Positions 6,940 through 11,990 of a DNA stretch of 11,990 nt are shown here, piece by piece (the stretch's first letter is position 1; every line of letters begins with the position of its first letter). Source of the DNA: J005 sp964613235 (GTDB lineage Bacteria; Pseudomonadota; Zetaproteobacteria; Mariprofundales; Mariprofundaceae). The translations under genes and the position numbers were made by a program. The stretch covers positions 1 to 11,990 of the forward strand of contig CAZTGM010000053.1 in NCBI GenBank assembly GCA_964613235.1, written 5' to 3'. The notes below the pieces were generated by a model. That model was not told the DNA's origin and searched no databases. It worked only from the letters and a program-made list of their open reading frames with translations.

Positions 6940-8115
6940 CTATTCCCGCGCAGGCAGGTATTCCCCGGCATCGAAATACTCCGTCGTCACCGGCGATGCC
7001 AACGTATTGATCGGCAGCTCGGCCTCCAGTGCCGATACCGTTGCCGGCTTGCCATGCGTTTCCGGATGTTTGGCAATAAGAAACGAACAGATATCGCAAT
7101 ACTCCTCAATGGAAATATTGAATGTGCCGATACGCCGTGCCAGCGCGATAATCTCTTCCTTGTCCCATGCGATCAGCGGCGGCAACAGCGGCAACTCCGA
7201 AGCATCATAAATGGCGCGGATATTGCCCAGCGTCTGACTGGCTACCTGTCCCAGCGAATCGCCGGTGACCAGCGCCTGTGCCTGGATTCCGGCTGCAATC
7301 TTCGCCGCTTCGCGGATCATCTGTCGCTTATAGATAATCATGCGATACTCCGCTGGCACCAGCGCAATGGCATGCCGCTGGAACTCCTCCAGATCAACCC
7401 GATGCAGGGTCAGTCGTCCCTGATAGCGGGAAAGCTGCCGGGCAAGGTCGCGTATCTTTTTGAAATCACGGTTAATTGTACTGTTATAACAATGAACTAA
7501 CGTTACGTTCATGCCACGCTTCATCATGGCATAGGCAGCGACCGGCGAATCGATACCGCCGGAAAACAGTACCACACCCCGCCCCGCCGAACCGACAGGC
7601 AAACCACCGATGCCGGTGATTTTGCGTGTGTAAATATAAGCCGCGTCCTTGCCGACCTCGACATGCACATCAATCTCCGGATCGTCCAGTTGCACCTTCA
7701 GCTCGAGGTGCGTCTTGAGATAGCCACCGATTTCGAAATTCAGTTCCGGACTGGTCAACGGAAACTGCTTGTTACCACGACGTGCCGAAACACGGAACGG
7801 ACGCCCGCGCACATCCGTGCCATGGTCGGCCAGCACGGCATCAACGGCAGCCTGCTGCATCGCTGTCAGATCCAGCGGTGCCTCATGCACCAGCGAAAAA
7901 TTGCGAATACCCGGAATCAGTGCCAGCTCATCCAGCAGCCCCGGCGGAATCTCCGTCACATCGGCACACATGCGTCCGTGCTCCCGATGAAAGCCGTCAG
8001 GCGCCAGAATCGGGCGTATCACCTGTTTGATATTGCGCGCCATTTGCCGCTCAAACTGGGAACGGTTTTTACCCTTGAGAGATAACTCGCCGAAATGGAA
8101 AAGAATTTTTGGCAT
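6940..8115 (-). CDS. thiI: tRNA 4-thiouridine synthetase ThiI, short form without rhodanese domain
   Basis: ThiI adenylates U8 of tRNAs and exchanges oxygen for sulfur to give 4-thiouridine, a near-UV sensor; in many bacteria it also supplies sulfur for thiamine. The 391-residue protein has the N-terminal ferredoxin-like region (FGELSLKGKNR), a THUMP domain (about 60-165), and a PP-loop ATPase domain with SGGIDSPVAAY at 185-195, GDSLGQVASQTLGN, and the C-terminal EEYCDICSF...AKHPET motif. It stops where E. coli ThiI (482 residues) continues into a rhodanese domain with the persulfide cysteine. It has a C-x-x-C pair, C340 and C343, the first aligning with the E. coli cysteine near 344. Short rhodanese-free ThiI proteins with CxxC occur in methanogens, where an Fe-S cluster has been implicated. 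The ribosome site is weak. Confidence 0.94.
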   Translation of the reverse strand: MPKILFHFGELSLKGKNRSQFERQMARNIKQVIRPILAPDGFHREHGRMCADVTEIPPGLLDELALIPGIRNFSLVHEAPLDLTAMQQAAVDAVLADHGTDVRGRPFRVSARRGNKQFPLTSPELNFEIGGYLKTHLELKVQLDDPEIDVHVEVGKDAAYIYTRKITGIGGLPVGSAGRGVVLFSGGIDSPVAAYAMMKRGMNVTLVHCYNSTINRDFKKIRDLARQLSRYQGRLTLHRVDLEEFQRHAIALVPAEYRMIIYKRQMIREAAKIAAGIQAQALVTGDSLGQVASQTLGNIRAIYDASELPLLPPLIAWDKEEIIALARRIGTFNISIEEYCDICSFLIAKHPETHGKPATVSALEAELPINTLASPVTTEYFDAGEYLPARE

Positions 8116-8192
8116 GGCCGCAGCCTAGCCCGGTTTTTTCATGAACACCATGCGCAAGGAGTACGATTACCCGGCAACACCGCCGCTCGCGA

Positions 8193-8840
8193 TCAGGCAA
8201 TCGGCCAGTGCAACGGCGGATGCGGCAAAAACACGAAACCCAGCAATACGGCAGCATACAACAGCACATACCCCTGCCATTCGCGCAGACTGAACACAGT
8301 CAGCGCACTACCAAATGAAGCTTTTAACCGATGACCGGCCAGATTGACACTGTATATCTCGTCAAGCAGCAAATGCAGCAGGTAGCCACCACTGACAAAC
8401 AGACCGGCCAGCCGGTAAAACTGCGCGTGCCAGCCCAACAACCCTTCGCCCAACAGCATGGTAACCAGACCCGCCAGTACAGCTGCCGGCACGGAATGAA
8501 ACAGACCGCGATGCACGGTCATATGCGCGAAGGCAGGATAAACTACCATGCGCACAACAGCGACACCCAGCAGGGCCAGCAACAACAGCACCGGCAATGG
8601 TTGCCTGCCCATCAATGCAAACATCAGCGCAACAGCGGTCGCAAAGCTCAACAGCCCGAACACCATGCGAATGGAAATGGAATGATCCGAATCCACATCC
8701 GGCAGGATACCGGCCACGGTCCCCATACCCAGCAACAACAGGGCTTGTGGCTCGCTGGCCAGGCCGGATTGCACGCATACGCCGGCACCCGCCAGCGATG
8801 CTGCGCCGGCCACGGTAATATGGGTCTGGAAGCTGGCCAT
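8193..8840 (-). CDS. YdjM/DUF457-type membrane-bound metal-dependent hydrolase-like protein
   Basis: The 215-residue polytopic inner-membrane protein carries the conserved polar residues of the YdjM-type family inside or next to hydrophobic segments: H7 (QTHITVAG), D48 and D50 (GILPDVDSDHS), H110 and H115 (VHRGLFHSVP) and H156/D160 (LLHLLLDEIY). These are the proposed metal ligands; no reaction is established. Membrane segments fall at about 10-48, 60-78, 82-102, 115-132, 143-160 and 192-208. The start at 8840 is chosen over an upstream ATG because AGGAGG lies six bases before it. In E. coli ydjM is an SOS gene, but I see no LexA box in the 82 bp upstream. It is likely the last gene of the pfkB-DUF523-EF-hand run, or a separate unit. 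Confidence 0.82.
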   Translation of the reverse strand: MASFQTHITVAGAASLAGAGVCVQSGLASEPQALLLLGMGTVAGILPDVDSDHSISIRMVFGLLSFATAVALMFALMGRQPLPVLLLLALLGVAVVRMVVYPAFAHMTVHRGLFHSVPAAVLAGLVTMLLGEGLLGWHAQFYRLAGLFVSGGYLLHLLLDEIYSVNLAGHRLKASFGSALTVFSLREWQGYVLLYAAVLLGFVFLPHPPLHWPIA

Positions 8841-8922
8841 GGCACACCTCCTGCAAGACGGATGCAGGCATATTGGCGACATGCATGCGCATTTCCGTGA
8901 GCCGGCACACCAAAAACGGCAT

Positions 8923-9279
8923 TCAGGTGCGCAGTTGTTCGTCCGCCGGTGGCGAATCCCCCCTGAATGAATCCATCAAGTGCTCCAGCCAGCGTCGCAA
9001 ACGCTGCATTCCTTCTCTGAAATCATCAAAGTCTTCCGATGAAAGCGCGCCATCCTTGTTACGATCGACGGCATTGAATGCCTTGCGTGCCAACGGCTCA
9101 AGCTTCTGCAACATTTTACCGCTGCCCTTGCCGGCCGAGTTCATCAACTCTTCAAATGTGACATGACCATCTCCATTCTGGTCATAGTCATGCATATCCG
9201 GCTCATCCGCATAGGCAGACGAAAGCCAGCCACAAACAAGCAACGGCAACATCACTGTCCGGAAATGAAGTTTAAGCAT
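8923..9279 (-). CDS. Small secreted EF-hand calcium-binding protein
   Basis: The 118-residue product has a Sec signal peptide (residues 1-24, hydrophobic core VMLPLLVCGW, cleavage expected after AYA). The mature protein has two EF-hand loops: D33-x-N35-x-D37-G38-x-V40...E44 (DQNGDGHVTFEE) and D72-x-N74-x-D76-G77-x-L79...D83 (DRNKDGALSSED). The second ends in Asp instead of the usual Glu at position 12, which often lowers calcium affinity or admits magnesium. The C-terminal tail is helical and charged. It would act in the periplasm as a calmodulin-like sensor or buffer; no partner is evident. The start at 9279 is preferred to an ATG six bases upstream because GGAG is seven bases before it but only one base before the other. 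It overlaps the DUF523 gene by 8 bp, so translation is coupled. Confidence 0.82.
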   Translation of the reverse strand: MLKLHFRTVMLPLLVCGWLSSAYADEPDMHDYDQNGDGHVTFEELMNSAGKGSGKMLQKLEPLARKAFNAVDRNKDGALSSEDFDDFREGMQRLRRWLEHLMDSFRGDSPPADEQLRT

Positions 9280-9769
9280 AATCATGCTCCAGTTCCGCCA
9301 GGCGCCTAGCCGCTTCCGTCACCTGATGTTCATGAAATACGGAAATACCATGCCGTGCCAGCAAGCGCGTGGTCACACCCTGGCCTGCCACTTTCGTTTT
9401 GGAAAATGAACCGTCATTGACCTGCGAAACGCCACAGGAAGGGCTGCCTTCCTTGAGAATGGCAATCTTGATCTGATGCCGCCAGCAATCTGCCAGTGCC
9501 TGCTCCGCTCCGGCCAGAAAGGCATCGGTCACATCAATGCCATCACCTCGCAATACACGCGCCTTTCCCTGCAACACAGATTCGGCATCGCCGCCCTCGA
9601 TCTCGGCTACCGGACGAGGCACAGGCAATCCTGCCTCGGTTTCCGGACAGAATGGAACCAGACGTCCTTCCTGCTCCCACTGGCGCAACAGGCCACATTG
9701 TTCACAGTCCTTGCCGTCGTATCGAACCTTCTCGCCCAGCAAACATGCGCTTACCAGAATCTTCTGCAT
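9272..9769 (-). CDS. DUF523 family protein, likely Fe-S (TudS-type) desulfidase
   Basis: The 165-residue protein is a stand-alone DUF523 domain. The three conserved cysteines are present: C9 in SACLLG, C41 in PFCPE (with E43 and the following EAGLPVPRP), and C112 in SPSCG with S109 before it. In the characterised member TudS these cysteines hold a [4Fe-4S] cluster whose free iron takes sulfur from thiouracil or 4-thio-UMP, yielding uracil or UMP. A second pair, C22 and C25 (CEQCG), follows the first motif. There is no DUF1722 partner domain, so it is the short type rather than the fused RudS type. It starts 9 bp after the PfkB-kinase stop and overlaps the EF-hand gene. Desulfidase activity is inferred from family; older databases list this protein as unknown (YbbK). 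Confidence 0.88.
   Translation of the reverse strand: MQKILVSACLLGEKVRYDGKDCEQCGLLRQWEQEGRLVPFCPETEAGLPVPRPVAEIEGGDAESVLQGKARVLRGDGIDVTDAFLAGAEQALADCWRHQIKIAILKEGSPSCGVSQVNDGSFSKTKVAGQGVTTRLLARHGISVFHEHQVTEAARRLAELEHDYA
9287..9290 (-). promoter_or_regulatory. Ribosome binding site deciding the EF-hand start
   Basis: GGAG inside the last codons of the DUF523 gene is seven bases before the ATG at 9279 but one base before the ATG at 9285. This favours the downstream start and points to translational coupling with the upstream gene. Confidence 0.6.
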
Positions 9770-9778
9770 GGCCCTAGC

Positions 9779-10681
9779 TTAGATGAGGGAGGGCACATCT
9801 GCCAAGCTCGAAGCCAGCAGGCATGCAACGGTCTGTCGATCCGGCAAAGCCGTACGTGCACCAAGCCGCGTACAGGCAAGCGCGCCGGCTGCCGATGCAA
9901 ATCGCAGCAATGACTGCCAGTCCATTCCTCGCGCCAGACCCAGCGCATACGCGCCGTGAAAGGCATCGCCGGCTCCGGTACTGTCCACGACATCCACAGG
10001 GAATGCCGGCAGCTGGCCGAATTCCCCGTCGCAGAACCACAACAAGCCTTCTGCCCCCAGCGTAATGACCACGCGATTGCGCCTGGCCGCCAGCATACGC
10101 AGCGCCTGCCCGGCATCATCCGTGTCGCAAAATGTGCAGGCAAAGCGTTGTGAAGCAACCAGATGCCCTACGCGCCAGACCAGCGCCTCGGTACCCTGGT
10201 GCACGGAACCGGCATCCAGCACCGTCATCACTCCCTGTTGTTCAGCCTGCTCCTGCAGGCGCACGGAAAGCAAGGGTTCATGGCCATCAAACAGCATGAC
10301 CGCAGCCGACATGCGCGCTGTCGGCAATACATCGGCCGCGAGCCAGGGCATATCGCCCTTAAAATTGATAACCGAACGACAACCATCGGGTTTGGCCAAG
10401 ATTTGCGAAACCGGCGTCTTCCCGCGGCGCACAAGCCATTGCGCGTCCACGCCGGCCTGCTGCAGCTCCCTGCAATGCATATCGCCAAACATGTCTGTAC
10501 CCAACGTGCCGACAAAAGCCACCGTACCGCCAAGTCGGGCCACCTGCACCGCCGCATTGGCGGCCGGCCCGCCGCCGCACAGATCCATGGCATCCGCCTG
10601 CATTTTTTCATCGGCCGCCGGATGATGCGCTACAGACATCGTCACATCGCAGGATGCATGTCCCACACACAGCACGTCCAT
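9779..10681 (-). CDS. PfkB-family carbohydrate kinase, YihV/ketohexokinase-like subgroup
   Basis: The 300-residue cytosolic kinase has the ribokinase fold. Conserved parts are D12 near the N-terminus (GHASCDVTM, sugar contact), motif 1 GGGPAANAA at 36-44, and motif 2 DSTGAGDAFHGAYA at 233-246 with the GAGD anion hole and catalytic base D239. Length is typical. The segments AVQVARLGG, GVMTVLDAGS, PAFPVDVVD and the tail FASAAGALACTRLGARTALPD strongly recall YihV (sulfofructose kinase) and ketohexokinase-type members, so a ketose-like substrate is more likely than a nucleoside, but this cannot be settled by eye. GGAGG lies five bases before the ATG. A strong terminator for the upstream gene ends about 20 bp before this start, leaving almost no room for a separate promoter. 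It heads a short run with DUF523 and the EF-hand gene. Confidence 0.87.
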   Translation of the reverse strand: MDVLCVGHASCDVTMSVAHHPAADEKMQADAMDLCGGGPAANAAVQVARLGGTVAFVGTLGTDMFGDMHCRELQQAGVDAQWLVRRGKTPVSQILAKPDGCRSVINFKGDMPWLAADVLPTARMSAAVMLFDGHEPLLSVRLQEQAEQQGVMTVLDAGSVHQGTEALVWRVGHLVASQRFACTFCDTDDAGQALRMLAARRNRVVITLGAEGLLWFCDGEFGQLPAFPVDVVDSTGAGDAFHGAYALGLARGMDWQSLLRFASAAGALACTRLGARTALPDRQTVACLLASSLADVPSLI

Positions 10682-10699
10682 AACCCCCTCCCATAAACG

Positions 10700-10733
10700 A
10701 AAAAATCCGCCCCGATATTAACCGGGGCGGATT
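10700..10733 (-). terminator. Strong rho-independent terminator of the RRM gene
   Basis: On the minus strand a perfect 11-bp stem AATCCGCCCCG/CGGGGCGGATT (arms 10723-10733 and 10704-10714) encloses an 8-nt AT-rich loop and is followed by six Ts (10700-10705, counted through the stem end). This is a textbook intrinsic terminator about 30 bp after the RRM gene stop. It also sits in what would be the promoter region of the PfkB kinase. Confidence 0.9.
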
Positions 10734-10744
10734 CAGAAACACAC

Positions 10745-10762
10745 GATTTAAGTAATTAAATC
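10745..10762. repeat. AT-rich inverted repeat overlapping the RRM gene stop codon
   Basis: GATTTAA and TTAAATC form a perfect 7-bp inverted repeat with a 4-base spacer, immediately before the terminator. It could be a short RNA hairpin at the 3' end of the mRNA or a protein-binding dyad. No known operator consensus fits. Confidence 0.45.
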
Positions 10763-11015
10763 AATAGCGCGGCTGACGCGGACGTGCCTCGTTGACGGTC
10801 AGATTACGACCCTGATGTTCCTGACCATTCAGCGCATCAATCGCCGCCTGACCTTCATCGTCATTTGCCATATCAACAAATGCAAAGCCGCGGCTGCGAC
10901 CGGATTCACGATCCGTAATCACCTTGGCAGACGATACATCGCCGAACTCGCCAAACAAGTCCATCAAATCGTCTTCCGTGGTACGGAAAGAAATATTACC
11001 AACATAAATATTCAT
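10761..11015 (-). CDS. Single-RRM RNA-binding protein
   Basis: The 84-residue protein is one RNA recognition motif with a short basic, proline-containing tail (RPRQPRY). RNP2 is IYVGNI at 3-8 with aromatic Y4, and RNP1 is RGFAFVDM at 42-49 with F44 and F46; these aromatics stack on RNA bases. The topology beta-alpha-beta-beta-alpha-beta is complete. Such one-domain RRM proteins (Rbp type) occur in cyanobacteria and many proteobacteria, and several are cold-inducible; they bind single-stranded RNA, preferring U-rich tracts in some cases. The gene is a single transcription unit: a near-consensus promoter 130 bases upstream, a long leader, and a strong terminator behind. A seven-T run lies between the AGAGG and the start codon. 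Which RNAs it binds is unknown. Confidence 0.93.
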   Translation of the reverse strand: MNIYVGNISFRTTEDDLMDLFGEFGDVSSAKVITDRESGRSRGFAFVDMANDDEGQAAIDALNGQEHQGRNLTVNEARPRQPRY

Positions 11016-11026
11016 CTAGAAAAAAA

Positions 11027-11031
11027 CCTCT
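11027..11031 (-). promoter_or_regulatory. Distant ribosome site of the RRM gene, separated by a T7 tract
   Basis: AGAGG is 11 bases before the ATG at 11015, longer than the usual 5-9, with TTTTTTT directly after it. The suboptimal spacing and U-rich stretch might make initiation dependent on RNA structure or on a bound protein. Confidence 0.5.
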
Positions 11032-11061
11032 GTCTTCAATCAAATTAAACATTGAACCAAT

Positions 11062-11081
11062 CAGTGAAACCGGAATCACTG
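11062..11081. promoter_or_regulatory. Imperfect dyad in the RRM gene leader
   Basis: CAGTGA-AACCGGAA-TCACTG is a 6-bp perfect inverted repeat with a central CCGG, about 47 bases upstream of the RRM start codon and within the inferred 5' leader. It can form an RNA hairpin or serve as a DNA operator. No known regulator consensus was recognised. Confidence 0.45.
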
Positions 11082-11144
11082 CCATCATCCGAAGACTTCC
11101 AGAAACCAACAGCAGACAGCCTGCACTCATCACTCAACGGCACC

Positions 11145-11172
11145 ACTATACGGCACTGCCACCAATTGCCAA
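11145..11172 (-). promoter_or_regulatory. Sigma-70 promoter of the RRM gene
   Basis: On the minus strand TTGGCA (11167-11172, 5 of 6 to the -35 consensus) is followed by a 16-bp spacer and TATAGT (11145-11150, 5 of 6 to the -10 consensus). The start would be near 11138, leaving a leader of about 120 nt before the RRM ATG. Confidence 0.65.
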
Positions 11173-11302
11173 GCCTTTTGATGTGACACCTCAATGACAT
11201 GCGGTGCAAAAAAGAGGACTTTCCTTGCTCATGCCCCCCTGCAAACCAGACAGCACAGTACCTTGCAATGGAATGACACTGTCAGGCAATACGCTTAAAA
11301 AG
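11173..11302. other. Intergenic region between the atpC-like and RRM genes
   Basis: No gene is visible. On the minus strand a short hairpin AGGA-AAG-TCCT (11215-11225) followed by C and six Ts (11208-11213) could be a weak terminator for the atpC-like gene; the stem is only 4 bp. The interrupted palindrome TGACACTGTCA lies at 11274-11284 with no assigned role. Confidence 0.4.
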
Positions 11303-11746
11303 TTACGGCTTCATTAACGAGCTCCGCCTGTTCCAACGCACTACTCGCAATTTTGCAATGGCCAGCTCCAGATCCAGCAAGGCACGGGTAGCTTTGTCCC
11401 TGTCCGACGAAGCCAGTAATGTTTTGGCCTGTTCGACAGCACGCTTCGCCTGAGCCGCATCAATATCATCAGCACGCTCAATCGCATCAGCGAGAATGGT
11501 AATGGCATCCGGCTGCACCTCCAGGAAACCACCGTAAACCACCATATAATCCGTATGACATTCCGCACATGATTCATCTCCGGGGCAATCAATGCGAATC
11601 GCACCACCCCTGAGCACGGCCAGCAACGGTGCATGGCCGGGTAATATCGCAAGCTCACCGGCAACACTCGGCGCAATCACCATATTGGCCCGGCCCCGGT
11701 ACACTTCCAGCTCCGCCGTCGCAATCAGGATACTCATGCACTTCAT
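11303..11746 (-). CDS. atpC: Orphan ATP synthase F1 epsilon subunit (AtpC-like)
   Basis: The 147-residue product is an epsilon subunit. Its N-terminal beta-sandwich (TAELEVYRGRANMVIAPSVAGELAILPGHAPLL, then GGFLEVQPDAITILADAIERADDID) is followed by a C-terminal helical hairpin (about 95-137) that can inhibit ATP hydrolysis. The core matches E. coli AtpC closely. Unusual is a loop about six residues longer between IRI and VVYGG, containing C54, C60, C63 and H64 (SCAECH). AtpC normally follows atpD directly; here 244 bp upstream hold no atpD end and the next gene downstream is unrelated. It is therefore a relocated or duplicate copy. The ATG at 11746 is chosen because AGGAGG lies five bases upstream. 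It may join F1, compete with the main epsilon, or be decaying; the intact frame argues for use. Confidence 0.88.
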   Translation of the reverse strand: MKCMSILIATAELEVYRGRANMVIAPSVAGELAILPGHAPLLAVLRGGAIRIDCPGDESCAECHTDYMVVYGGFLEVQPDAITILADAIERADDIDAAQAKRAVEQAKTLLASSDRDKATRALLDLELAIAKLRVVRWNRRSSLMKP

Positions 11747-11990
11747 CGCCCCCTCCTCGCCTCACTCCACCATGATCATACAAGACAACCATGCCACAGA
11801 CGGCTTCTGCTTCTATGCTTCTATAGATTCATGTTCATACCGCACACAAGACCTGACATACTGTTCCACTCCATACGCACAGCAGCTTCTCGGTGTCATT
11901 GCCACCCGCCTGATGTGAAGCTGCCGCAACAACTCTATTTAGATTCCCCTCAAAAAGTCACAACCCATTGATATATTGAGACAAAGCGAT
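11747..11990. other. Non-coding region upstream of the atpC-like gene
   Basis: No convincing gene or RNA is seen. On the minus strand a weak promoter is possible: TTGTGT (11844-11849), 18-bp spacer, TATAGA (11820-11825). Just downstream of it GCTTCT occurs three times on the plus strand (11803, 11809 and 11817). Minus-strand frames here are stopped and show no AtpD C-terminus. Confidence 0.4.

Noticed and set aside
6114..7010. Long plus-strand open frame of 298 codons antisense to argH
   Set aside because: It lies opposite a clear argH gene, has a His/Gln/Arg-rich composition typical of antisense frames, and shows no domain or convincing ribosome site.
8331..8900. Plus-strand open frame of 189 codons opposite the YdjM-like gene
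   Set aside because: Low-complexity Gln/His-rich translation mirroring a membrane-protein gene on the other strand; no family resemblance.
8841..8922. LexA box upstream of the YdjM-like gene, as for E. coli ydjM
   Set aside because: No CTG-N10-CAG pattern was found in this gap on either strand that I could support.
11551..11570. CAECH in the AtpC-like protein as a cytochrome c heme site
   Set aside because: Covalent heme c attachment needs export, and this protein has no signal peptide and is a clear cytosolic F1 subunit; the motif is kept only as a cysteine-loop oddity.
11803..11822. Triple GCTTCT repeat as a CRISPR or tandem-repeat locus
   Set aside because: Three hexamers with a 2-base irregular spacer are too short and too few; there are no spacers and no cas genes.
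1..11990. Defence island, prophage, toxin-antitoxin or secretion system
   Set aside because: All genes fall into core metabolism, tRNA modification, envelope or housekeeping families; apart from the IS remnant nothing mobile or defence-related is visible.

Overview
The window looks like ordinary chromosome of a free-living proteobacterium, most likely a gammaproteobacterium. The evidence is a GC-rich sequence (mid-50s percent by eye), short intergenic gaps, strong Shine-Dalgarno sites, the proteobacterial succinylase lysine route (dapC, dapD), argH beside an LptM-like lipoprotein, and a bacterial RRM protein. I cannot name the genus. After the first 1.2 kb every gene lies on the minus strand.

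Left edge (1-406): the end of an IS3-family insertion sequence. OrfA and its A AAA AAG frameshift site are present, but OrfB is missing and OrfA runs straight into the probable right inverted repeat. A DnaQ/PolB-type 3'-5' exonuclease (407-1222, +) follows and meets an SRPBCC/START-like protein (1226-1672, -) tail to tail with 3 bp between them; the SRPBCC gene has its own good sigma-70 promoter.

Centre (1782-8115, all minus): read in transcription order, thiI, argH, an LptM-like/Fn3-like lipoprotein, dapC, a fold-III PLP decarboxylase and dapD. ArgH to the decarboxylase are overlapping or nearly abutting, so they are probably one translationally coupled operon for arginine and lysine/diaminopimelate supply with an envelope lipoprotein embedded in it. 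The decarboxylase is in the place expected for lysA, but its active-site motifs resemble the BtrK/PvsE/exosortase-associated branch more than true LysA.

Right-centre (8193-10681, all minus): in transcription order, a PfkB-family sugar kinase (YihV/ketohexokinase-like), a DUF523 protein (the family of the Fe-S desulfidase TudS), a small secreted EF-hand protein and a YdjM-like membrane protein. ThiI, which makes 4-thiouridine in tRNA, lies just downstream. A DUF523 desulfidase that could clear thiolated uracil nucleotides therefore sits about 1.2 kb from the thiolation enzyme. This is the most interesting functional hypothesis here.

Right edge (10700-11990): an RRM RNA-binding protein gene with a near-consensus promoter, a leader of roughly 120 nt and a strong intrinsic terminator, then an orphan ATP synthase epsilon-subunit gene (atpC-like) with no atpD upstream and an unusual cysteine-rich CxxCH insertion. 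I found no CRISPR array, tRNA, rRNA, phage gene or recognisable defence system.
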